Origin: Stenocarpella maydis
Lineage: Eukaryota > Ascomycota > Sordariomycetes > Diaporthales > Diaporthaceae
Direction: 5' to 3'
Assembly (NCBI GenBank): GCA_002270565.1
Contig: NQMI01000069.1
Coordinates: forward strand, 62,001-126,000
DNA length: 64,000 nt
Shown: positions 1 to 11,329 of the stretch, in pieces
Layout of the letters: every line of letters starts with the position of its first letter
Numbering within the stretch: position 1 is the stretch's first letter
The notes under the pieces: generated by a model
The model's database searches: none
What the model was told of the DNA's origin: nothing
The model's input: the letters and a program-made list of their open reading frames with translations, nothing else
Program-made: the position numbers and the translations under genes

Positions 1-3000
1 TTTTTGTGAGCTTAGGATTGATGGCTGTTACTAATTGCCGGCATAGGAACCCAGCAATTTGCTTCCTCAGTCCCTACCTACTTGCTTGCATTCCGGTTGT
101 ACTCTTGAATCATTATAATCCTTATTGCGGTAGGTAATGGGTGATATGGTGGTGGTATAGCTGGAATAAAGGACAGAGATAATAATGAAGACCTTAAGAT
201 ACCTGATCGCTTAGGGGTCATCCCACCTATATTTATGTTTCCTCCTAGGGATATATTCCTGATGCTTGCTTCTAATATCTGCCGCGAGAGAAGTTTAATA
301 GGGTCACCCTGCGGCGTTCTAGCCCTGCTCTGATCAGGCGTTTGTAGAGCAGTTCTTGCTTCACTTGGTATCCCAAGACCATCTTCTCCGTATATCCATG
401 CCCCATCTGCCTGAGGCAGAGGCTCAGGTGTCTTGGATGGGTCCTTGTAAAGTCCAAGCCTAGATATCATGATTAGATCCTTCACGGCCGCACCAGGTGT
501 CTTAAATGTCAGGATAGGTGGCTGGTTTTTTGAGCTATTAGGGGCAACAGGAGTTTTGCTTAACCTGGAAGTCCAGACGTTAGTAGGCCTTAAAAGATCA
601 GCCTTATTAAATCTTACTATAAGGAAGCCTAGCAGATTTTATCCTAGTTCTAATCCTATACTGGGTATAGTGTAATACTTAGTCTCCCCCTTATTCATCC
701 CTAAGATGTTAGCTTAAGAGTATATAATATTCTTTCCTGCTATAAGCCTCTTATATTTATTATAGCTAATAACTGGAGTATTCTGGATGCCCCTAATTAG
801 ATGCCTAAATCTATTAATTTCCGATTGGATAGTAAAACCCTAGATAAGAGCTAAGGCTTTCTTAGCGAGCAAGCTAGGAGGGGCGGATTCAAGCAGCCTG
901 GTCTTAATCCAATCTCCAAACTCCCAGCCATTCTTTCTATAATTCTCTTGGAAGAAAAAGGCAATATAGGTGGCTATAAGGAGTCCACAGGCAGTTAATC
1001 CCAGCTGCAATATAACCTTCACTTAAATTGCCGTGCATACCTGTTTTGAGAATCCTTTAGGTAGCCTAAGGATAAGGAAGTATATAATGTAGTTCCTTAT
1101 ACAGGGGTACATCCTATCATGAGTTCTCCGATTAGGATGAGTGTTAATTATACTAAGTTATTTGGTATCCTTATTAAAGATGCTTAATACTTAATGGCCT
1201 GGGGTATATATAATTTAGATGATAAACCTCTGGCTGTCCTTTAGTAAGTAGTATCTTTATGGTTTGGGGGGTTCTTTATTAATATTATAGGTTATAGGTA
1301 CCATAAAGACTAGGTTGCTGAAATCAATTAGCTGCTAATTGATAAGCCTTAGAATATGATTAGTGTGCAGGCATGCCTCTTAAGCTAGGAGATCTTCTGT
1401 ATTATAAAGGGTTATGAGGAAGTTGCTATAGTGAGTGCTAAACAGGTTCTTCTGCCCAGGGGGGTCTCTAAACTAAGGATAGGGATTAATGCCCTCAAAA
1501 TATATATCTACTATTCGCTATGCATGATTACTGTGCCCCTATTTTTGGTTCTGAAAGAATGGCGGTTGTATTGAAAGGTCTGATATATTAAAAGCTTGGG
1601 AGAGTGCTAACCCGTTGTTAAGGATTCTGGTTTTAAATGGGTCTTTTATTAGGTCTGTACTAGCTCTGTAATCCTAGTTTCCTTAATTACGGATGTTGCA
1701 TGGGTTGGGAAATCTTAGCTGCTATGTAGGGTTGATATTATCATAATTTGTAATGAAGGGCAATGCTGAAAGTTATGCTTTAAGGCCAACCTGATTAGAA
1801 GGGTCTGGGTACTTAATAGTAGGCATGGGGGCGTTAGGATTGTTTATGGGGCTGACTTAGCCTTTTAGACTATTAATGGCTATAAACTGGATTAATAGGG
1901 ATCCCTTCTTCTTTCCCTTACCTTTCTTTATTATTTGTTGGCTTGAGGAAGACATCTTTCTAATTAGTTGGATTGGGGAAAAGGGTGCTAAGGCAAGGAG
2001 AAATTAGGTGATGGAGGGGAGGTAATGAGTTTTGAGGGTAGAGGTTGATGGTTGCAGCAGCTTTTGAGTCTTAATGATGCAAGTTGTGCTGCGCTGATTA
2101 GAGATTAGCTGAGGTATGGTGGTTATAGGAGAAGTAGTTGGGTTAGAGGTTGTGGCAGAAAGGTGGGCTTTTATTAGAAGGGGAGCCTTAAGATGGGTGA
2201 ATCACTTGAGCTAGTAAATTACTTAACTTCCTTCCCTTTTCTGCTAGGTAGCAACCTTCTGTTTTAATGCTTAATAAAATCATAAATAAAACTTTTTATC
2301 TTTAGTGCTTTTCTTTTTTTAAAGCTATCTCTAACTTCCCTGATAGTATTATTAACTATTAATTATTAATCTTGTTATTAAATTATTAAGCCTTTCTAAT
2401 TAGATAAGCTTTGCTATTACTATATCTTCTCCTCCTTAATTAAGTTAAGAAGAGAAGGGAAAGAGTAAAAAGTAATTGCCTCCTATTATCAGGGTCTTTA
2501 AAATATATAATCCTCCTCTTATTTATAAAGAGGGCATCTATACCTACTTCCAGTTAGATGCAATCCTTTTATAAAACTAAATTTACAATTACTGCTTTTA
2601 AGCCTTTGTAATGAATATTAAGATATATACCTAAGGCAGAACAAGGGTCTTTATGTTCTGTGGACCCTCTCCTTAATATGTAAGTCTGAGCTGCTTAAAC
2701 TGTTCTTCCCCTTCCTGAAAGCTCTAGAGGCTTAATACCTATAGTCTGTTTAGCCTAATTAAAGGAGGTCCGAATAATGTTTTTATTAAGCATATAAATA
2801 GTAGCCCTTATAGAAGTAGTCTTATTAGCTAGGGAACTTATTAGGGCCTAGCTCTCCTTATTGCCTTCTTTGGTTATTGTAATGCGAACCTATGTGACTG
2901 TTATATGCGGCAGATAGGGGCCAACTATAACCGAATAACTCTTTAAGGCATTATCCCCATTATAATCTCTTTCTTTAAGTGCTAATTGCTTTAAGGATTT

Positions 3001-3410
3001 TAAGATGATGCTTGTACTAATTATATCTATTATATTAAGGGTTACCTTTATAATTTCAAGATACTAAAGATTTCCGAGAGTAGTTATAATTGCATTATTA
3101 ATATACATCCTAATCTAATTAATAAGCCTCTAAATATACCTCTTTTAGAGCTCTTGCTAGGCAAGTATACTGAGGTAGCTACTGAGATAGAATATAAGGA
3201 AACTTGTGCGGATGCTGTGGGTGAGATCACCGGATGTGTGCCCAGGAAGTTTAAGTACAAGCCCACGGATCTCCAGTTATGGTTGTAAGGTGATCAGAAG
3301 GGTTAGGCAAGGCTAGGGTGGATCTAGTTTTTCAGGTTGCTAATACTTCTTTTAGTAGTAAATCAAGAACCAATAATTTTTATCTTGCATATAGTCCTAA
3401 GAGAAGTATA
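1..3410 (-). mobile_element. RIP-degraded transposon remnant, family uncertain
   Basis: This stretch is AT-rich and has no intact gene. Long minus-strand readings look protein-like but are interrupted mainly by TAA and TAG codons, as expected when CpA is converted to TpA by RIP. One reading at about 2,500-3,060 is hydrophilic and continuous apart from such stops; I do not recognise its family. A less damaged patch lies at about 3,150-3,300. The only recognisable domain is the Ulp1-like trace listed separately. I saw no clear long terminal repeats or inverted repeats bounding the element, so its limits and class are open. Confidence 0.5.
840..1300 (-). pseudogene. Ulp1-like (C48) cysteine protease remnant
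   Basis: Read on the minus strand, positions 1,191-1,199 give Gly-His followed by a stop where the family usually has Trp (the GHW motif). This is followed by VLSIFNKDT and a Ser-Ile-Ile-Asn where an Asp is usual. About 60 codons later comes QLGLTACGLL (about 985-1,010), resembling the Q...CG block around the catalytic Cys of C48 peptidases. His and Cys are kept; the Trp-to-stop and Asp-to-Asn changes are G-to-A on the coding strand, as RIP would give. Ulp1-like domains occur in several eukaryotic transposons, so I infer a transposon-borne copy and not a host SUMO protease. The Ala before CG does not match the usual Asp, which lowers confidence. Confidence 0.4.
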
Positions 3411-4605
3411 CTTATCTAATCAGAGACATAATATTATCTTGACTTTTTTATGTTTTAACTTTTTTATATCTTAACTTTTTTATGTTTTATCCCAGAATTT
3501 ATATTCCTTTAGCTTGGGGTTATTAGGGTTGATAAGCGGAATGTCCACATGCAGTATTATCCTTTAAGTTTAATCAGCTGAATCCGATAAGTCCAAATTA
3601 TATAAGCTGTCTATATCTAAGTATACCTGTACTTAGGGGACTATCCGGCCAGGAAGAGACCAGTCTTGGTACCAATTATTATTATCCTGATTAGGGGTGG
3701 TGGGATAGAGTGTGTTATCTAGTGTGTCTGGGAAGACGTTGTGTCCGGCTACCTCTAATAGCTTCCTCCCGGTTTGTTAACTTTTAGGAGGGTTGTTCTC
3801 CTAAAGAAAAGGTACCTCTGGCTCCCAAATTCCCCTCTTATAGATGAATTTCTTTAGGTGCATTAGGGGATAGGTCCCGTTAATAGGGATCCCATTAGGG
3901 GTCCTTAGCTTATATATATTATTAGGCTTAATAGTATTAATGATATAAGGCCCGAACTATTAATATGTTAGCTTCCAGAATGATAAGTGATTAGATTTCC
4001 TCTGCTTATTTACAACTAGTATAAGGTTATCTTTTATAAGAGGCTCGGGTCTATAGAATCCCTGGTAGGTGTCTCTGGCCGCTGCCTTTCTTCTTTGCTT
4101 AGCAACTGATTTCTAAGCATATAGGATATCTTGTTTTAGGTCTAGCAACAAGCGTAGTTGACATTCCAGTACCTAATCGGAGGTTATATGGGGTAACCAG
4201 GCTTAAACCCGCTAGATAGGGATCTCCGTTTTAATGGGCAATACCGGGTTAAATCCGTAGAGCAGGTAGAACAGGCTTTTCTTATATAACCGCCTTAAGG
4301 ATATCCTATTAGTAAAGAGTGTATAAGGAAGGATCTTTTTCCATCTAGTTATACCCCCATCTAGCATCTTTCTTAAGGCTAATGTGATATTAAAGTGGCT
4401 GTATTTTATGATACTGTTCGCCCTAGGATTATATGCGGATATTCTAATCTAATGCACCTTAAGGTGTCTGAGGTATTTGGCAAAGTCTCTAAGGTTCTTA
4501 GGTCCCCTATCCACAACCACTGATATGGGCAAGCCCCATTTGAGTAGGAACTTATTGATAAAGAATCACTTGATGTTCTTTAAGTCGGCAGCCCTGAGAG
4601 CCATT

Positions 4606-5878
4606 GCCTTAGGCCATCCTGTAAGGTTGCAATGTCCTTCTATGAGGTATTAACATCCCTGATCAGAGGGCAAATGCTGAATATTAATATGAATTTTTGA
4701 AAATGGAAGCCCTGGGGTGGTAGGTATTACCCTATTATTATAGATCCTAGTATCCCATTTATTGTATTTAGAATATCCAGCAATTGCCTTTTCTATATCT
4801 ATATATATCCCTTTCTAGTAGTATATCACTCTAATCCGGTAGTAGGTAGCATCCCTCCCTCTGTAATTAAGGGGAGCGTGAGTATTCCTAATGATTCTTT
4901 TTCTTAAATTAGGGTTGTCTATAACTCTCCTTCTAGGGAGGTCTTTCTTAGGTTCCCACTAGAGCACTCCTTCCCTAAGGGAAAACGCAAGAGCTTTCTT
5001 CTTAAAAGCCTTTTATTACTAATTAGAGAAATAACTAGGTAGAATACTGCGGTAGAGGTAATCCACAATCCCCCTTAATTCCTTTAATTACTAATAACTG
5101 TCTTTAAGCAATAGCATCTAATCAGAAGATATTAGAGCTATTATAGGATTAAGAGAAGCATTATACTATTCCTTAATATCCCCTTTAATTTATCTATCTA
5201 CCTTATCTAAAGGACCCAGAGGTTTTCTTAAGAGCAANNNNNNNNNGCCTTAGGCCATCCTGTAAGGTTGCAATGTCCTTCTATGAGGTATTAATATCCC
5301 TGATCAGAGGGCAAATGCTGAATATTAATATGAATTTTTGAAAATGGAAGCCCTGGGGTGGTAGGTATTACCCTATTATTATAGATCCTAGTATCCTATT
5401 TGTTGCATCTAGGACATCCGGCAATTGCCTTTTCTATATCTGCATATATCCCTTTCCAGTAGTATATCACTCTAATCTGGTAGTAGGTAGTATCCCTCCC
5501 TCTGTAACCAAGGGGAGCATGAGTATTCCTGATGATTCTTTTTCTCAGATTAGGGTTATCTATAACTCTCCTTCTAGGGAGGTCTTTCTCAGGTTCCCAC
5601 TAGAGCACTCCTTCCCTAAGGGAAAATATAAGAGCTTTCTTCTTGAAAGCCTTCTATTGCTGATTAGAGAGGTAATTAGGTAGAATACCGCAGTAGAGGT
5701 AATCTGCAATCCCCCTTAATTCCTTTAACTATTGATAACTGTTTTTAAGCAATAGCATCTAATTAGAAGGTATTAGAGCTATTATAGGGTTAAGAGAAGT
5801 ATTACACTATTCCTTGATATCCCTTTTAATTTATCTATTTATCTTATCTGAAGGACCTGAAGGTTTTCTTAAGAGTAA
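4606..5878. repeat. Two 632-bp direct copies flanking an assembly gap
   Basis: Positions 4,606-5,237 and 5,247-5,878 start with the same GCCTTAGGCCATCC and end with AAGAG(C/T)AA, and align end to end without length change. They differ by scattered transitions (C/T and G/A), for example CCCATTTATTGTATTT against CCTATTTGTTGCATCT. Both encode the same minus-strand integrase start. Only copy one continues into the integrase core and only copy two into RNase H, so the duplicated piece is most simply a failed contig overlap between two differently RIPed copies. Confidence 0.9.
5238..5246. other. Assembly gap (run of Ns)
   Basis: Nine undetermined bases separate the two copies of the duplicated integrase segment. 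Single undetermined bases also occur at 8,249 and 60,960; the last lies inside a coding region. Confidence 0.98.
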
Positions 5879-8352
5879 GTTAGCAACCGAATTATTAACC
5901 CCTTTGATATGCCTGACTATAAAGTTGTATATCCTGATTACAGCCAGCCATCAAGTAATATAGGCCCTAGGGATATCTGATGCTAACCCCTTCAGCTGCT
6001 AAATAAGAACATTTAAGTTAGTCTCCAGGATAAAATGAACTCTATATATATAGAACTAAAGCTATTTGATTGTATAAAGTATAGCCTGATACTTACGTTT
6101 TATTATATTATAAAGCTTCTTAGCAGCAGTCCATAAGCTACTCTTATACTAGACTAGATGATAAACCCCGTCTTTTACCTGCATCAGACAAGCACCCTAG
6201 CTATTCAGGCTTGCATTAACTATAAGGATGATCTCTCCCCTATTATAATTAATATTCACAAGGTAGGGTTTTAAAGTAATTGTTGACTTGAGGGCGTCTA
6301 TAGCTTCCTAGCAGCTTTTAGTCCAGATAAATAGAGTACCCTTCTTTAGCAGGTTAAAGAAAGGATGTGATATAATTCTGTAAAAGGGCATCTAGATCTA
6401 ATAAAAGTTAATTAGGCTAAGAAATAATTAGAGCTAGCTAACATTTTTATAGGTCTCCTACTCCTTAATCTTAATGATCTTCTTATTTATAGGAAAGCAA
6501 CCTAAAGTCCCATATATATAACCTATAATATCAGCCTGCTTTTTACACCATTCAGATTTAGCAGCATTAATTATACCACCAGCAAGCTCTATATTAAAAA
6601 GCATATTATTAAGGTTCTTAATATACTCTATAATATACCTCCATACCCCAGGAAGGTCATTAAGCTCCTAATCATTATAAGTAAACTCTGGCCCTTTTAC
6701 CATAATATCATTAAGGAATGGGCGGCAGACTATCAGAATTAGGTTATAAAACAAGCAAACCATGCATCTCATAAACTATACTACTAAGTTCATAGCTCCC
6801 ATGGGCAGCCCACACTATCAAAATAGCCTGATCAGAGTTACAAAGGTAGTAATATTGCAGCTTTTCTCTTCCAGCTTAATCTAATCATACCCTAAGAAAA
6901 AGTCTAAGAGCAATAAAACCTAATACATTACAAACTCCTTAGCAAACTCATCAGCAGCTAAAGGAATAAAGGCATCTTTAATCATAACCTAATTAGCCTT
7001 AGAAACATTATTAATCAACCAATAGCTACTATCCTTCTTCTTAATAAAGAACTACTAGTTTTAATAAAGGGCATGGGATTCTTTAATTACACCCCTAGCT
7101 TCTCGCTCCCTTAACATTTTAATAGCAGTCTCCCTCAATACTCTAGGGAGCTTAACAGTTTTTATCTAATATACCTAATAAGAAACTATCTTAATAGACT
7201 AAGGAGGGGCAATATTTATGCTAATCTAGGAGACATAAGACCAGTCCCATATAAGAGCTTCTTCCCTATTCTCCAGGAGGTAAGTAAATATTAACTTTTC
7301 CTAATTAGAAAGCCTGTTATAGTTTCCTATAATAATATACTAAAGGCACTCTAACATTAATTGCAACCCCCTCAGAATGGAGGAGAATCTGGGTCTAATC
7401 CATAGGTTATATTTGCTTCCTCTACTAGCATTAATTAGATGCCTGACCCTAGCCTCATAGCTTGGCTTCCAATTCACAGTTCCCTTAGGGATAGTGCCAT
7501 TAGAGGGAAAGTCGTTAACTAAGTGGACTTTTACCCCTACCCTTTTATATAGGGTCCTAACAGCTAGAGCGATTACCCCCTTTTCTTGATCCAGATAGAA
7601 TCAAGTTATAGGTCTTTAGGGTATACCCATCCGGACAAAAGATTGCTAATTAAAGTAACCTAATAGGATATTAGGCCTATAGATATAGAGAAAGGAGGTG
7701 AAAAATTTTAGCACCAGGGTTCTAGCTTCCTTATCTAAAAGGCTCCTAAAGATATCATTATCCTAGGATAACCCAAGGTTAGTTTTAAGAGGGTCCATTA
7801 GGGCTCCAATTATAACCCGCCTCTAATCAGAGGAGTCTAGCTAAAAAAGGACCATTATTACCCTCTAAGGAAGGTATTTTCAGGGAACTATTATACCTTT
7901 AGCAGCAGCCACCTAGAAAGGCTTCTAGTTTCTCCTCCCTAACCTATATATCACTTGCAACCCATCAAGAGTAATATATATAAAAAGGAACCCCCTTAAT
8001 TACTTAAAAGTCAAGTTTATATCTAAAAAGAAAGGCATCCCTAAAAGAATATTATAGGTAGTATTATATATTTTATTATCTATAATAAAGAAAATAGCCC
8101 TTATCCTATTATAGCTAATATATACCCACTCCTTAATTACTCTAATTAGTGCTAGTAATACTTTATTATAAACTATAGAGTTTATATCTTAGAGTAAAGT
8201 ATAGGATAACTTATTCTAGTAGCAATAGGATAAAGGAAGAAGATTTATNATTTTACTTTTCCCATCCCCAGCTATAGTAGAAGTCTCTTGCTGGATTTCT
8301 AGCATTACCTCTGTTAAACGGAACCGCTCAGCAGGGCGTTGGTACTCCGTGC

Positions 8353-8421
8353 AAGGAGTTACCCTAGACTTTGTTGTAAGGAGTTACCCTAGACTTCCTA
8401 GCAAGGAGTTACCCTAGACTT
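8353..8421. repeat. Tandem repeat, 25-bp period, three copies
   Basis: The 19-mer AAGGAGTTACCCTAGACTT recurs at 8,353, 8,378 and 8,403, with a variable 6-bp spacer, giving an exact 25-bp period. The period is not a multiple of three, and the minus-strand pol reading is lost inside it, so it is probably non-coding. It marks the junction between the RIPed pol region and the less AT-rich block to its right. Confidence 0.9.
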
Positions 8422-8429
8422 GCGAGTCA

Positions 8430-8910
8430 GGCGATTTTCGCTAAGTACGCCCAGTGCGTGCGTGACGCAAGATGAGTTTGGTGGCCGTGAGTCGATTATT
8501 TTGGCCTGCATTTGCACCTTAATTCAGACCTCTGCATTACCCTTATTTCTTACCCAAAAAGTATATGACCTAGTGCATTGGATAGCTTGATTTCTGAAGT
8601 TTATATGTACTTAATTTGGGTATTGCTAGGGCTATGGTTGGCTGGTTGCTTAGAACCAAAGATGGTGTGTTGGAAGGGCGAATTTTCCGGCATTTGCAAA
8701 TTTGCACCAGAGCCGACCGCAGCGTGCCCAGGGGTGAGACGACGTCGGAGGGTATATAAGGAGGGCTTACAGAAGCCCAACTTAATTCAATACAAAGTTG
8801 TCCAGACCATTGTCAATCGTCCCAATTCGCCTCAGAGCACCATACTGCGACCCTGCCGAAACACACACGCTGAACTGAATGCTATTCTATAGCACAAATT
8901 CATCACAGAG
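8430..8910 (+). mobile_element. LTR-like promoter block (possible solo LTR)
   Basis: This block is much less AT-rich than its surroundings and holds a TATATAAG box at 8,753-8,760, about 150 bp before a TTCATCACA end at about 8,899-8,907. A second block at 11,095-11,280 ends in a similar TTCATAACAGAG. Fungal Ty3/Gypsy long terminal repeats often look like this, but I found no second copy with matching ends in the window. The 104-codon open frame at 8,578-8,892 resembles no protein I know and is probably fortuitous. Confidence 0.35.
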
Positions 8911-9840
8911 GTAATAAAGTTAGCTTGGTATAAAGATTAGACCAGTCTGTATAACCTACCGCTGCTCCTATTGCTACTGGGTTAACTGTGGGTGACTCGG
9001 GAGGGTAAATTTGGCCTTTGCATGATAGCAAAATCCTTTATCAAGAGTAAGAGGGCGGCTGTAGGCTGCTACTGAGAATCAAATCAATACGTTCATCAGA
9101 AGTATCAGACGATTGCAAGCGCCTGAAGTGGCTACACAGCTTATAAAACCTAAAATCGGCGAAATCAGGCTAAAAGCTGCGGCCTTTATAAATCGGGCTG
9201 AAAGAAACTCTGTAGCTGAGACAGCCCATGTTCGATTCATGGGGCAGACATTAGTGAAAACGGGCTAGAGGGAGCGTAAGGATAAAACCCGCAACCATAT
9301 GAAAAAGGCATAGCGTCTTGGCAGAAGCGCTAATTAACGCAATCCCTACAGAGAGCGTGGAAAGGTTAAAGAGAGCCCCTAACGCGCTAGGAGAGAATAT
9401 AATGGGAATAAAGGGTGCTAAGAGGGGAGGGCAGAAGAGAAGGGCATAAGAAAAATTTTTACAGTATATATATATATCTAATGGATATAAATTCACAGGG
9501 TATTAAAAGATTGATTCTCTAGGACTAGAACTTTCTCAAAAGCAACGCAGGAAGGCCCCTTCTTAATGTCTGAGGGGGGGGGGACATGCCAAGGCTTGTT
9601 TTCTCGGAGCTTCGCACCCGCGCTCATACACCGGGACTCCCGCGAAACGACACGCCCCACGGTCGCGCCTCAATCACATATACCGACGAGCGCGCCTACC
9701 TCGCGGCTCTACAGGCTCCTCACTTCACCCCCGTTACCATACGGTACAATTCTTCCAGGCCTCATCTATACACCATCAATATTATATTCACCTATTAATT
9801 ATTCTCTAAGGATCCTGTCTGCTACTACGTTGTTTTCTGT
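8911..9840. other. No gene recognised; mixed-composition repeat DNA
   Basis: I see no supportable gene here. Positions 9,590-9,780 are GC-rich and join abruptly to AT-rich RIPed DNA at about 9,790. Open frames on both strands across this patch show no recognisable family. A G-run at 9,574-9,583 precedes it. Confidence 0.5.
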
Positions 9841-9844
9841 GTTA

Positions 9845-10660
9845 ACAGTATTTCCTAGAGAAATATCCTATCTTTTTATAATTATAACACTTCTAGCTAT
9901 TATTAGGGCATTATTATACCGCATTAAGTTCCATAAGTTTAGGATGGGTATTATAGGTAGTTCCTTATTATTATTACTAATTACTATAAAAGTTGCCCTT
10001 ATAATAGTATTTCTTTCCATTATTAGGTTGGTATTAGGGCTTCTATTGGTTTCTAGGATTCTTATACTAATGCTCCTCTTATTATTTAAATGATTAGTTA
10101 TTAATATATATAGCTATAGCAATATATTTTACAAGTTTATTAAGTCTATCTATCTTAAAAAGCTTATCTTTTACATGTTTTGAAAGCCCTTTATAGAATT
10201 ACCTTATAAGCACCTTATTACTCTAATTAATATGGGTAATAAGTTGCTTAAAGTAGGTAGCGTACTTAAAAGCTAAGCCTTATTATCTAAGTTATATAAG
10301 CTATTATTTAGTAATTTATTCTTTATTTAAATCGCTAAAGGCATCCTTTAAAGCTTACTTAAAGTTATTATATTTCCTAAAGATAGCTTTAGTATTATTA
10401 TCTTAGTCCATTTTATCACTTCGTAAGTAATTTTTAAGAGTGCGTTTAAACTAAGTAAGGGCGTTTTCCTTAAGCTAATATCTAGTAAAGATAATCTTAT
10501 TATAATTAGTTCTAAACTAGAGCATATTATATTAAAAGTAGGTATAGCATTAAGTAAGGAATCCCTAAAAGGTTTCCTTATCTCCCTTATAGGGGCTAAG
10601 CTTATCCATCTTATAAGCCTTAGCTTACTAAATCATATAGAGATAGTTGATTTCCTATTA
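9845..10660 (-). pseudogene. RIP-degraded Ty3/Gypsy gag with zinc knuckle
   Basis: Minus-strand translation from about 10,660 to 10,130 resembles the retrotransposon gag domain, with a stretch like FRKYNNFKQALKDAFSDLNKE once TAA/TAG are read through, ending near FYKGLSKHVKDKLFKIDR. Downstream at 9,845-9,889 lies CYNYKKIGYFSRKYC, a CCHC zinc knuckle in which a second Cys and the His are both Tyr and acidic positions are Lys. All of these changes are G-to-A or C-to-T. The gag differs in position and neighbours from the pol at 3.4-8.3 kb, so it probably belongs to another element whose pol is missing. Confidence 0.75.
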
Positions 10661-10814
10661 GAGGGCTCCAATCTATAGGGCCATTTCCTAGGCACTTATA
10701 ATCTAGGCCTATTTATTATTAAAGGAGGTAGTTAATATTATATCTTTATATTACTTAATTAGTTATACATATAGCCGTTCTGAATAAGAGTTATTAAAAT
10801 GTTATAATTATATA

Positions 10815-11054
10815 AAACCTTTATAGGGTTTAGTAAGTAACCTATAGGGTTTATATTAGTAGAGCGGCATAGAGGCAGCATATAACTAAATTTCAGTATA
10901 TAAAAACACTATTCATAAAGAGAATATAATTACAAGCTATAAGGCTATCTAATTAATAAAACTAAATACTTAGATTAATAACTAAAGAGTCTATTCTATA
11001 AAAGCTATCTACTATAGTAATAACTATATTAATAGATATATTCTAACTCTTTAG
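10815..11054 (+). repeat. 240-bp inverted repeat, left copy
   Basis: This segment matches the reverse complement of 13,971-14,210 along its whole length, with equal length in both copies. Landmarks shared by both are AACCTTTAT(A/G)GGGTTTAGTA near one end and CTAAAGAG-type sequence at the other. Differences are mostly transitions, and the left copy is more AT-rich. It could be an LTR piece of one family inserted twice in opposite orientation, or the terminal inverted repeat of a 3.4-kb unit. Confidence 0.8.
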
Positions 11055-11094
11055 TGACTTGCTAGCTTGTAGGGCGAGCCTTTAAGCTATAGTA

Positions 11095-11290
11095 TAAGGC
11101 TTGAAGGATCCTTTGTCAAGCGGCTGGTATAGCCTGCAACTAAGCGTTGCGAGCCAGACCCTAACCCTGGCCTGGTATATCCCGTCATCTTATGTCTGCG
11201 GGGTTACATCATGGCAGTTGGTCCTGATTACCTTGGGTCCTGGGGTGTTATCGTGTTGGTTCATAACAGAGATAAAGACTTACCTATAGA
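11095..11290 (+). mobile_element. GC-richer LTR-like block
   Basis: A 190-bp island of balanced composition inside AT-rich DNA. It ends in GGTTCATAACAGAG, resembling the end of the 8,430-8,910 block. Its open frame (62 codons) has no recognisable domain. It lies directly upstream of the plus-strand integrase remnant and may be part of that element's left LTR. Confidence 0.3.
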
Positions 11291-11329
11291 ATGAATAATA
11301 CTTAAGACTTAGGAAGATAGAAGCCTCCT

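Larger units (their letters stand above)
3420..8320 (-). mobile_element. RIP-inactivated Ty3/Gypsy retrotransposon pol
   Basis: Minus-strand reading, from high to low coordinates, gives the order protease-like region, reverse transcriptase, RNase H, integrase zinc finger, integrase core and tail, which is the Ty3/Gypsy order. Landmarks: RT active-site box PFLNDIMVKGP at about 6,686-6,726, where the family has LDD; an RNase H-like stretch at about 6,050-6,400; integrase zinc region THAPLGYRGR...CPRC at about 5,430-5,560; integrase core DRGPKN at about 4,493-4,517; and YNPRANSIIKYSH at about 4,385-4,438, where the third catalytic acidic residue is Lys. Dozens of TAG/TAA codons stand where Gln or Trp is expected. 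No gag was recognised upstream at 8,320, so the element is probably also truncated. A run of Ns (5,238-5,246) interrupts the integrase. Confidence 0.87.

Noticed and set aside
8578..8892. 104-codon open frame
   Set aside because: Lies in the LTR-like block over its TATA box; no domain.
9193..9252. tRNA-like T-arm (CCATG, TTCGATT, CATGG) after a TAGCTGAGA A-box-like word
   Set aside because: The two boxes are too close for an anticodon arm and no matching acceptor 5' strand was found; at most a tRNA-derived relic.
9566..10093. 175-codon plus-strand open frame
   Set aside because: The opposite strand encodes the gag zinc knuckle; the plus reading is its shadow.
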